The notes below the pieces were generated by a model. The model worked only from the letters and a program-made list of their open reading frames with translations. It ran no database searches and had not been told where the DNA came from. A DNA stretch of 64,000 nucleotides from Niveibacterium sp. SC-1 (GTDB lineage: Bacteria > Pseudomonadota > Gammaproteobacteria > Burkholderiales > Rhodocyclaceae): contig NZ_CP151275.1 of assembly GCF_038235435.1 (NCBI RefSeq), forward strand, positions 4,216,001 through 4,280,000, written 5' to 3'. How positions within the stretch are numbered: the first letter of the stretch is position 1; every line of letters starts with the position of its first letter. A program made the position numbers and the translations under genes. Of the stretch, positions 47,401 through 55,073 are shown one piece after another.

Positions 47401-48911
47401 GATTCGGATACCACCTGGTTGGCACTGCGCAGCACGGCGCGCAGCTCGACCGGTTTCTTCTCGTCCTTGCGACGCACGCGCAGGGACACGCGCCAGCCAT
47501 CGATCGCGGGCAGCGGCTCGATCCGCCGCTCGATGATCTCGCCGTTCGCGTCGCTCGCCACGTCGACTTCCGGCAGGCGCCCGTCAGGCTGCAGGGAGAC
47601 CGGCGACTTGAAGTCCACCGCCAGCGCGATGCCGCCGTCATCCTTGGTGCGGGTGCTGCCGACACCCTGCACCGTGCGCGCTACCCACCACAACGGCGGC
47701 TGCGTCTCGCGCTCCTTCTGCCAGGAGAGGCGATAGCTGAAGTCGAAGGGCTCGCCGGGCGCCGGCGCCTTCTCTGGCACCCAGTAGGCGACGATGTTGT
47801 CGTTGGTCTCGTCCGGCTCGGGGATCTGCACCAGCTCCACCCTGCCCTTGCCCCAACGCGTGCGCGGTTCGATCCAGGCGCTGGGGCGCGACTCATAGTG
47901 CGCGGTAGCGTCGTCGTAGTCGCGAAAACCGCGGCTACGCTGCATCAGGCCGAAGCCGCCCGGACTCTCCGTAACAAAGGACGTAACAAGCAGCTTCCTG
48001 GGATTGTCGAGCGGCCGCCACAGCCATTCGCCGCTGGCGGTGCGTACCGAGAGACCTTCCGAGTCGTGCACCGCGCGGCGGTAGTCCTTGGCCACCGGCG
48101 ACGGGCCCTGGCCGAAGAAGTACATGCTGGTGAGCGGCGCGATCGCGAACTTGAGCACCGGCGCGCGCAGGAAAACTCGGGCGCTCACGTCCATCTCGGT
48201 GGAAACGCCGGGGCGCACGATGAAGCGGTACGCGCCGGTGGCGCGCGGCGAATCCATCAAGGCGTAGATGGTCAGTTCCTTCGCCCCCGCTGCCGGACGC
48301 TGCAGCCAGAAGTCAGTGAAGCGAGGGAACTCCTCGCCCACCGATTCCGCCGTGTCGATCGCGAGTCCGCGTGCCGAGAGGCCGTACCACTGGTCCTTGC
48401 CCACGGCGCGGAAGTAGCTCGCGCCGTGGAAGACGAGGAACTCGTCTTCGCGGTCCTTGCTGTTCAGGGCGGTATGCACCCGGAAACCGGAATAGCCCAG
48501 GCCCTTGAGTTGCGCGGCGTCGACCTTGCGATTGCCGAAGTCGAACTGCTCGGGCGAATACGCGAAGGGGCGCGCCTTGCGATTGACGATCTCGTAGATG
48601 CGCACCGGCAGGTCGTAGTGACGGCCCTGGTGGAAGAAGGAAAGCTCGAAGGGCAGCTTCTCGGCACCCCAGGCGCGCTGCTCGGGCCGATAGGCAAGGC
48701 GCGCGTATTCCTCGGCATCGATGTCGCGCAGTTGCGGCGGCATCTGGCTCTCGGGCTTCTGGTAGGCGGACTGCGCGAGGCTGCGAGCACGCTTGGCCAC
48801 GGTCTCGAAATCGAAGCCCTGCGCGCGGACACCCGCGCTCGCCATGAGCAGCAGGACGACGGCAAGCAGGCCCGGCACGCGCAAGGCGGGCACCGCGGGG
48901 ATGGCGATCAT
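47373..48911 (-). CDS. opgG: Glucan biosynthesis protein G
   Basis: A 512-residue periplasmic MdoG-family protein needed to make osmoregulated periplasmic glucans. A Sec signal peptide (about residues 10-30, LLAVVLLLMASAGVRAQ) is followed by FDFETVAKRARSLAQ. The core includes LGYSGFRVH, FLVFHGASYFRAVGKDQWYGLSARGLAID, IYALMDSPRATGAYRF, IAPLTSMYFFGQ and PSAWIEPRTRWGKGRVELVQIP. It is first of opgG-opgH-opgD-DUF481. The ATG at 48911 gives the signal peptide; no strong ribosome site is visible. Confidence 0.95.
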   Translation of the reverse strand: MIAIPAVPALRVPGLLAVVLLLMASAGVRAQGFDFETVAKRARSLAQSAYQKPESQMPPQLRDIDAEEYARLAYRPEQRAWGAEKLPFELSFFHQGRHYDLPVRIYEIVNRKARPFAYSPEQFDFGNRKVDAAQLKGLGYSGFRVHTALNSKDREDEFLVFHGASYFRAVGKDQWYGLSARGLAIDTAESVGEEFPRFTDFWLQRPAAGAKELTIYALMDSPRATGAYRFIVRPGVSTEMDVSARVFLRAPVLKFAIAPLTSMYFFGQGPSPVAKDYRRAVHDSEGLSVRTASGEWLWRPLDNPRKLLVTSFVTESPGGFGLMQRSRGFRDYDDATAHYESRPSAWIEPRTRWGKGRVELVQIPEPDETNDNIVAYWVPEKAPAPGEPFDFSYRLSWQKERETQPPLWWVARTVQGVGSTRTKDDGGIALAVDFKSPVSLQPDGRLPEVDVASDANGEIIERRIEPLPAIDGWRVSLRVRRKDEKKPVELRAVLRSANQVVSESWNYILPPT

Positions 48912-49409
48912 CGGTCGATAGTTCCTGGCCGGTGGGCGGGCCCCGCAAGGCCAACCCTGTCTGATATGAGCCCGCCTGTGCGGGCGACCCATCAGGTGGA
49001 GCCCGCCTTGCCCGAGCGGTTCCGCTGCAGTGCACTATCGCGACTTCGACTGACACGGCCGTCGGAACTCTCCGACGTCGGCCCGCAGCGACGGCCTTGC
49101 ACCATCGCGGGGCCTGTACGGCGTGCGAGCGCCTACGCGCGGCGATTTCGCGGCAGCGCGATTGCGACAATGACGAACCCGCGACGCGGCCCTAGCGCAG
49201 TTTTTGGTGACGACGACCTGCGGGGCGGGCGTAGATTCGCTGTCGCCCGCAGCGGACAAGGGCAAATGGAAGACGCGGCAGTACGCCGGACCCTGCGCGC
49301 GCTGATTCAACGCCCCTGAAGTCCTTCGTTGCCCGCCAATGACGCAGGCATTTGGCGCAAGCATCCGGATTCGGAGCCCTGCCGGACGCCCCCAAGGCGC
49401 AGCGGCGAC
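48912..49409. other. Intergenic region upstream of opgG (498 bp)
   Basis: This should hold the opgG promoter on the minus strand, but I see no clear -35/-10 pair. A small inverted repeat CGTCGGA / TCCGACG (49060-49066 and 49071-49077) with a four-base loop is present. Short open frames across the region are Arg-rich with no family pattern, and I do not call them genes. Confidence 0.4.
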
Positions 49410-50732
49410 CTACCGTGACGGGCGCTCGGCGCCTCGGCCCACCAGGCCGGTCAGCACGGCGGCCCACGCGAAGGGGCGCGGATCGGCCAGCATGCTCATG
49501 GCGCGCGTGTAGTCGAGGATCAGGCCGGGCGTCCACGCCATGGTGGTGGCACGTCGGCGCAGGTGAACCGCGACCCAGAACTCCGGCGTCATCAACAGCC
49601 GGAACAGCGGCCACCAGCCGTCGAGGCGCACCCACACGCGGGTGGCGGCGCCCTCCAGCGCGGCATCGAGGGCGCGCGCCACGGCGCTGGAGCAGTTCCG
49701 CTTGGTCAGGTTGTAGATCGTGTCTTGCTGATATTCGTGCCAGAAGCGCCGTAGGCGCCGCGCGTTGTAGTTGCGAATGCGTACCTGGACCGTCGACGGG
49801 CACCAGGCCGCGGCCTCCGTCTGGTAGTCCGGCAGGAAACGGCCGGGGACGTCGTTCTCGCGCGTGGCGCGCAGCAAGCGGGCGAAGTCTTCGGGCGAAT
49901 AGTCGATCTCGGCCGCTGGATAGAGGCTGATGTAGACGCCGTCGGGTGAATCCAGCGCGGCGTGTCCCGTGGAAATGACGCCATCGCGGTCCACCGCCGC
50001 GATATAGCGATCGATGATCGGCTGGCGCAGAGGCTCTGACTTCGCGCTACCTGTAGGGGTCCAGACGTGCACGGTCAATGCCGCTTCGTCCGCCGCGGGC
50101 GGGCCGTTCCAGGTCTTCAAGCCTTGTCGCCCGGATCCGCTTGCCGCGGGCTTCGGGTCATCCACCGCCGCGGGATCGCCGGGCAGCCGCCGCACCCGCG
50201 ACGCCAGCAGCAACAGGTTCCAGCCTCCGAAGATCAATCCCAGCCCCACGCAGTAGGGCACCGTGCCGACGTAGTGCGTCGGATAGGGCTGGATGAAGAA
50301 GATGGCCAGCGCGACTTCGAACAAGCCGCCGGCCATCGCCAGGCGCCAGCCGCGAAAGCGCACCACCTGCGCCGAGGCCGTCTGCAGAAGCCCGTCTGCC
50401 AGAAACAGGGCGCCGAAGATCAAGGACAGCACCATGTTCCCGTGGTGATGTCCGGCCAGGATAAGCACCGCGGCCACGCTGACCGCGACGCCCTTGACGT
50501 AGCGCAGCGTGCGCTGCCCGCCGACGCCGCTGGAGGCGACGGCCAGCGTGGCGAGCCCTTCCAGGAGCAGCAGCCAGGCGAAAGGCTCGATCGGAAAATC
50601 GAGTTTTCCATCGAGCGCGTCGGCGAACAGCATCGCGCCGCCCGCCGTGCTGACCACGCCCGCCCAGGCCAGCGACCGCCATCGTGTGCGCAGGTAATCC
50701 ACGCCCAGGAGCTGCATCAATAGACGAACCAT
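49410..50732 (-). CDS. HdeD/DUF308-like membrane protein fused to a predicted permuted papain-like (NlpC/P60-LRAT type) domain
   Basis: A 440-residue protein. Residues about 18-180 form six membrane helices arranged like HdeD/DUF308 proteins. A Pro/Ala linker (about 183-215) leads to a soluble region (about 218-400). There, His257 (VISTGHAAL) is followed by VYISLYP, and Cys347 lies in NLTKRNCSSAVARALDAAL. A His before the Cys, with the Cys starting a helix, is the order of circularly permuted NlpC/P60 and LRAT enzymes (peptidases, amidases, acyltransferases). A last hydrophobic stretch is at about 418-432. GGAG 6 bases upstream supports the ATG at 50732. The catalytic reading is inference. 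Confidence 0.6.
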   Translation of the reverse strand: MVRLLMQLLGVDYLRTRWRSLAWAGVVSTAGGAMLFADALDGKLDFPIEPFAWLLLLEGLATLAVASSGVGGQRTLRYVKGVAVSVAAVLILAGHHHGNMVLSLIFGALFLADGLLQTASAQVVRFRGWRLAMAGGLFEVALAIFFIQPYPTHYVGTVPYCVGLGLIFGGWNLLLLASRVRRLPGDPAAVDDPKPAASGSGRQGLKTWNGPPAADEAALTVHVWTPTGSAKSEPLRQPIIDRYIAAVDRDGVISTGHAALDSPDGVYISLYPAAEIDYSPEDFARLLRATRENDVPGRFLPDYQTEAAAWCPSTVQVRIRNYNARRLRRFWHEYQQDTIYNLTKRNCSSAVARALDAALEGAATRVWVRLDGWWPLFRLLMTPEFWVAVHLRRRATTMAWTPGLILDYTRAMSMLADPRPFAWAAVLTGLVGRGAERPSR

Positions 50733-50866
50733 CGGAAGCTCCGGCACGTGTGTGGGAGTCGGCCAGGGCGGCGTCCCGGCGAACCGGTGACGGCGGCTGG
50801 ATTTCCGTGACTTTACCTGCCACCTCGAACTTCTTTACACAGTTCTCCTTGCGGAACCGTATCTCT

Positions 50867-50890
50867 AGATATATCTTTCGATCTATATCG
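50867..50890 (+). promoter_or_regulatory. AT-rich palindromic operator before the PadR gene
   Basis: AGATATATCT (50867-50876) is a perfect palindrome, and GATATA (50868-50873) is also mirrored by TATATC at 50884-50889. The site lies 24-46 bp before the padR ATG, in an AT-rich stretch unlike the surrounding sequence. An autoregulatory operator is the simplest reading. Confidence 0.45.
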
Positions 50891-50912
50891 TAAGACACAC
50901 AGGAGAATCACC

Positions 50913-51626
50913 ATGCATCATTTCTTCGGCGGCATGGGCCGTCACTTCGGTTGCGGCGAACGCGGCTTCCACCACATGCTTCACGCCCACGCACGCCGCG
51001 GCCACTTTGGCCATGGCGGTCGTCCCGGGGCGCCCGGCGAACCCGGCATGGAAGGCTTCGGCCTGGGGCGCAAGCTGCGTTCGGCCGACCTGCAACTGCT
51101 GATTCTCTCCCTGCTGGGCGAACAGCCGCGCCACGGCTACGAACTCATCAAGGCGATCGACGAGCGTTCGCAGGGCTACTACGTGCCCAGCCCCGGGATG
51201 ATCTACCCCGCGCTGAGCTACCTGGAGGAAGTCGGCCACGCCAAGGTCGATCTGGACGGCACCAAGAAGCGCTACAGCCTCACCCCCGAAGGCGAAGCTT
51301 TCCTTGCGGAGAACCGCGCCACGGCCGATGCGCTGATCGAACAGCTCGCCCGCATGGGCGAGCGCATGGCCCGCGCCCGCGAGGCCTGGTCAGGCGAAGG
51401 CGAAGCGGCAGAGGACAACGGCGAGAGTGGCTTCTTCGGCCGCTTCCGGGGTCGTCGTCATCTGGCCGGCGAACTGCACGAGGCTTTCCATGCACTCAAG
51501 CATGCGGTGCGCGCGTGCCTGGTCGCGGGGCCGGAGGAGCAGCGACGCATCGCCGGAATCCTCAAGCGCGCGGCCGAGGAAATCGCCCGTCGCGACGGTG
51601 AGGGCAACGATCAGGGCGCACGATGA
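50913..51626 (+). CDS. PadR-family regulator with His-rich N-terminus (YqjI-like)
   Basis: A 237-residue winged-helix regulator. Residues 1-50 are rich in His, Cys and Gly (MHHFFGGMGRHFGCGERGFHHMLHAHARRGHFGHG), as in E. coli YqjI, a metal-responsive PadR regulator. The PadR domain (about 55-130) has LQLLILSLLGEQPRHGYELIKAIDE, YYVPSPGMIYPALSYLEE and KKRYSLTPEGEAFL. A C-terminal helical region of about 95 residues follows. AGGAG at 50901-50905 is a good ribosome site. The stop overlaps the MFS gene (ATGA). Metal sensing is inferred from the N-terminus. Confidence 0.85.
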   Translation: MHHFFGGMGRHFGCGERGFHHMLHAHARRGHFGHGGRPGAPGEPGMEGFGLGRKLRSADLQLLILSLLGEQPRHGYELIKAIDERSQGYYVPSPGMIYPALSYLEEVGHAKVDLDGTKKRYSLTPEGEAFLAENRATADALIEQLARMGERMARAREAWSGEGEAAEDNGESGFFGRFRGRRHLAGELHEAFHALKHAVRACLVAGPEEQRRIAGILKRAAEEIARRDGEGNDQGAR

Positions 51627-52882
51627 GCCAGGGCGACAAAGCCCTGCAGGGCGCGGCGAAGGCCGCGCCCGTCTCCTTCGCCGCCCTGCGCATCCCGGGC
51701 TATCGCGTGCACTTCGCGACCTACATCCTCGCGATGATGGGCGACAACATCGAGCACGTGATCAGTTACTGGATGGCCTACCAGAAGTTCCACTCCGCCG
51801 CGCTCGGCGGCTTCGCCGTGCTCTCGCACTGGCTACCCTTCCTGCTCTTCGCGGTGCCGGCCGGCGCGCTGGCGGACCGCTTCGATCCGCGCCGCCTCAT
51901 CCAGTGCGGCATGGCGCTCTTCATCCTCGCGTCGCTCGGCTGGGCCTGGTTCTTCATCACCGACACGCTGCAGCTCTGGCATGCGATGACCCTGCTGGTG
52001 ATCCACGGCTTTGCCGGCGTGCTCTGGCAGACCTCCAGCCAGCTCCTGGTCCATGACATCGTGCCGCCGCAAGTCCTCACCAGCGCCGTGCGGCTCAACG
52101 CCACCGCACGCACGCTGGGCGTGCTGGTCGGCCCGGCGGTGGGCGGCGCGATCATGCTGACCCTGGGTCCGCGCTACGGCCTGATCCTCAACGCCTGCTT
52201 CTACCTGCCGCTGGTGCTGTGGTTGTGGAAGGCGCCCTACGGCCCGCGCTTCCGCAAGGAGGGGCATGTGTCCGCACGCGCAGTGCGCGGCTTCCGCGAC
52301 ATTCTGCAAACGGCGCGCGACATCACCAGCCAGCCGCTACTGCTCTCGATGATCCTGCTCGCCGGTGCCGCGTCTTTTTTCATCGGCAACAGCTACCAGG
52401 CGCAGATGCCCAATTTCGCGCAGGACCTGGGCCATGGCGATCCGGGCGTCTCCTACAGCATGCTGCTGGCCGCCGATGCCGCGGGCGCGCTCACCGCCGG
52501 CGTGCTGCTCGAACGCTGGGGCCTCCTGAAGCCGGATCCGCGCACCGCGGTACTGCTCGCCATGGGCTGGTGCCTCGCACTCGGCTGCTTCGCGCTCTCG
52601 CACCACTACGCGCTATCGCTGGCCCTGCTCTTCACCGCGGGTCTCTTCGAGCTTTCCTTCAGCAGCATGACCCAGGCCCTGGTGCAACTGAACGCGCCGG
52701 CCGCGATCCGCGGACGGGTGATCGGGCTCTTCAACATGGCCGCGATGGGCATGCGCGCCTTCAGCGGCATCACCGTCGGACTGATGGGCACGATCGCGGG
52801 CGTGCACTGGTCGCTGGCGACCTCGGCCGCGGTGATGTTCGTCGTGCTGGCCTTCCTGCGCAGGCGCGTCGCGCCCGCTTGA
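51623..52882 (+). CDS. MFS transporter (EntS-like exporter)
   Basis: A 419-residue major facilitator with about eleven or twelve membrane helices. It resembles the enterobactin-exporter (EntS/MFS_3) group: AYQKFHSAALGGFAVLSHWLPFLLFAVPAGALADRFDPRRLIQ is the motif-A region, and an ALVQLNAPAAIRGRVIGLFNMAAMGMRAFSG segment occurs near the end. Translation is coupled to the PadR-type regulator gene, so expression probably follows that regulator. Substrate unknown; metal or siderophore export would fit the regulator type. Confidence 0.85.
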   Translation: MSQGDKALQGAAKAAPVSFAALRIPGYRVHFATYILAMMGDNIEHVISYWMAYQKFHSAALGGFAVLSHWLPFLLFAVPAGALADRFDPRRLIQCGMALFILASLGWAWFFITDTLQLWHAMTLLVIHGFAGVLWQTSSQLLVHDIVPPQVLTSAVRLNATARTLGVLVGPAVGGAIMLTLGPRYGLILNACFYLPLVLWLWKAPYGPRFRKEGHVSARAVRGFRDILQTARDITSQPLLLSMILLAGAASFFIGNSYQAQMPNFAQDLGHGDPGVSYSMLLAADAAGALTAGVLLERWGLLKPDPRTAVLLAMGWCLALGCFALSHHYALSLALLFTAGLFELSFSSMTQALVQLNAPAAIRGRVIGLFNMAAMGMRAFSGITVGLMGTIAGVHWSLATSAAVMFVVLAFLRRRVAPA

Positions 52883-52896
52883 GGGCTCGCGCTTCG

Positions 52897-52922
52897 GCGC
52901 GGCAGGATCTGCCCTGCCGCGC
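52897..52922. terminator. GC-rich hairpin between convergent genes
   Basis: Ten-base stem GCGCGGCAGG / CCTGCCGCGC with a six-base loop, between the MFS and permease stops. No T-run is present on either side. Confidence 0.45.
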
Positions 52923-52932
52923 TGGACTCGGC

Positions 52933-54342
52933 TCAGTTCGAAGCCTTGCCGCCGTGGTTATGCAGCACGGCATTGCGCCGCGCGTAGAGGAAGTAGATCG
53001 CCAGGCCCAGCGCCAGCCAGATCAGAAAGCAGACCCAAGTCAGCGCCTGCAGGTGCGCCATCAGGAACAGGCAGAACGCGGCAGAGAGCAGCGGCAATAC
53101 CGGCACGCCAGGGCAACGGAAGGCGCGCGGCAGGTCGGGGCGCGTGCGGCGCAGGACCAGCACGGCGATCGAGATCAGCGTGAAAGCTGCCAGCGTGCCG
53201 ATGTTGATGAGCTCGGCAAGCACGTTCAGCGGCACGAAGCCTGCGATGACGATGAAGATCGTGCCCACGGTCCAGGTCGCCACATGCGGCGTGGAGTGCT
53301 TGGGATGCACCGCGGACAGCCGCTCTGGCAGCAGGCCGTCGCGCGACATGGCGAAGACAATGCGCGTCTGGCCGAAGGTCATCACCAGGATCACGGTGGT
53401 GATGCCGAGGATGGCGCCCAGATCGACGAAGCCGGCCACCCAGTTCTGCCCCGCCATCTGCAGCGCCAGCGAGACCGGATGGTCCACGCCCGCGAACTGC
53501 GCGTAGGGCACGATGCCGGTCATGATCGCGGCGACGATCACGTACAGAACGGTGCAGATCGCCAGCGAGCCGATGATGCCGATCGGCAGGTCGCGGCGCG
53601 GATTGCGCACCTCCTCGGCGGCCGAGGTCACGGCGTCGAAACCGATGAAGGCGAAGAACACCAGCGCGGCGGCGTTGAACACACCAGAGGCGCCGAAGGG
53701 TGCGAAGGGGTGCCAGTTGGCCGGCTTCACATGCCAGACGCCGACGACGATGAAGAGCACGACCACCGCCGTCTTGATCAGCACCATCAGGTTGTTGATG
53801 CGCGCCGATTCGCGCACGCCGTAGGACACCAGCCAGGTGATCACCAGCAGGATCAGCATCGCCGGCAGGTTCAGCACCGTATGCACGCCCGGCACCGAGC
53901 CCGGCGCCGCGGTGAGCGCGGCCGGCAGGCTTATGCCAAAGCCGGAGAGCAGCGACTGGAAGTAGGCCGACCAGCCGACCGATACCGCCGACATCGCAAG
54001 CCCGTACTCGAGCACCAGATCCCAGCCGATCATCCAGGCGACGATCTCGCCGAGCGTCGCGTAGCTGTAGGTGTAGATCGAGCCCGAAACCGGAATCGTC
54101 GAGGCGAATTCGGCGTAGCACAGCGCGGCCAGCCCGCAGGCGATGCCCGCAATGACGAAGGACAAGGTCAGCGCCGGCCCTGCCGTCAGCGCGCCTGTTC
54201 CGGTGAGCACGAAAATGCCGGTGCCGATGATGGCGCCGATGCCCATCAGGATGAGGTCAACGGGACCGAGCACCTTCCTCAGGCCATCGTCATTCGCCAC
54301 CGCGAGCATGGCGTCGATGTTCTTGGTGCGGAAAAGGCTCAT
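52933..54342 (-). CDS. APC-superfamily amino acid permease
   Basis: A 469-residue transporter with about twelve membrane helices. KVLGPVDLILMGIGAIIGTGIFVLTG is the conserved first helix with the GIGxxIGxGIF substrate motif. FFAFIGFDAVTSAAEEVRNPRRDLPIGI is the helix VI/VII signature of the CAT/YfnA group of amino acid permeases. The substrate (a cationic or neutral amino acid) is not known. The neighbours are unrelated. Confidence 0.9.
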   Translation of the reverse strand: MSLFRTKNIDAMLAVANDDGLRKVLGPVDLILMGIGAIIGTGIFVLTGTGALTAGPALTLSFVIAGIACGLAALCYAEFASTIPVSGSIYTYSYATLGEIVAWMIGWDLVLEYGLAMSAVSVGWSAYFQSLLSGFGISLPAALTAAPGSVPGVHTVLNLPAMLILLVITWLVSYGVRESARINNLMVLIKTAVVVLFIVVGVWHVKPANWHPFAPFGASGVFNAAALVFFAFIGFDAVTSAAEEVRNPRRDLPIGIIGSLAICTVLYVIVAAIMTGIVPYAQFAGVDHPVSLALQMAGQNWVAGFVDLGAILGITTVILVMTFGQTRIVFAMSRDGLLPERLSAVHPKHSTPHVATWTVGTIFIVIAGFVPLNVLAELINIGTLAAFTLISIAVLVLRRTRPDLPRAFRCPGVPVLPLLSAAFCLFLMAHLQALTWVCFLIWLALGLAIYFLYARRNAVLHNHGGKASN

Positions 54343-55073
54343 CGGACAAGTCCCCTGTGTGGCCGCGCGAGCGGTACCGCTTCGTTAGAAAAGCATCGGA
54401 GTCTAGTGGCCGCAATCTCGCCCCGAGTAGAGCAAGATCAAGCCCGCCTCGCCCTCCCGGGCAACATGCCACCCGCTTTGACCCTTTCTGACAATTGAAG
54501 CCGGATATGCGGCTTCGGCAAGGACGCAGGACACAGGGAGGGGCAAGGGTTGTCGGGAGCGAGGCAGGATCCGGCGTGGGCGAGACCGGCCGCACGGGGC
54601 TGCCAAACGCCTCCCATGGAACGGGATTGACTGCCTGACCGACCTGCAGACATCCGGCCCGACGCAGCGGTCGGGGCTGATACCGGCGCTTGATCTCCCA
54701 TCAAGACCTGCGAGGCCATCCGGGCCCATGGGCATTGGATTTTCGATGGACTCGTTCGGCTGTTGCCGCTTGCGCACGCGGCCGCCCCCAAAAGCGCCTG
54801 ACTGCCTGGCCGGCGTGCCGTGCCGGTCGTGTACCGACCCGCACGGCACGCCGGCTCCGGAGCCTTTCCATTCCATGCACCGTGGCGTCCGGGGAGCAGG
54901 CTTTGGCGTGCGGAGAGCGGCGGCAGATCTGCGGCCAATGGACCATATGCCACTTTCCCGATCATCCGTCGCCTGGGGTACGGGCCAGCTCCCGACCCCA
55001 CGACGGCACTCTCATCCGCGCACCTGAGGGAATCGCGGATGCAGGAGTAAGCCACGTCACACCAGGGGTACCC
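54343..55073. other. Intergenic region upstream of the ten-PAS gene (731 bp)
   Basis: The longest gap in the window. It holds a small hairpin GAAGCCG / CGGCTTC (54497-54503 and 54510-54516) and a much larger one at 54809-54855. The frame of the downstream gene is open back to 54690 but lacks PAS patterns there. No c-di-GMP riboswitch pattern (GEMM-like) and no tRNA was found. The promoter of the permease must lie at the left end; no clear match was seen. Confidence 0.5.
54809..54855. other. Long perfect hairpin in the intergenic region
   Basis: GCCGGCGTGCCGTGC (54809-54823) is exactly mirrored by GCACGGCACGCCGGC (54841-54855). After one C-C mismatch the pairing continues for five more bases (GGTCG with CGACC) around a five-base loop. 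The whole forms a 47-base hairpin with 20 pairs. No T-run follows. It lies about 220 bp before the ten-PAS gene and could be an RNA element, a protein-binding palindrome or a remnant of a mobile repeat. Confidence 0.7.

Noticed and set aside
49035..49364. Possible small gene on the minus strand upstream of opgG
   Set aside because: The translation is Arg/Ala-rich with no hydrophobic core, no family pattern and no ribosome site.
54690..55073. Extended N-terminus of the ten-PAS protein
   Set aside because: The frame is open but Arg/Pro/Cys-rich, crosses the 47-base hairpin and lacks PAS patterns. The ATG at 55074 sits directly before the first repeat.
54343..55073. c-di-GMP riboswitch upstream of the diguanylate cyclase
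   Set aside because: I found no GEMM-type conserved core in this gap; only simple hairpins are present.
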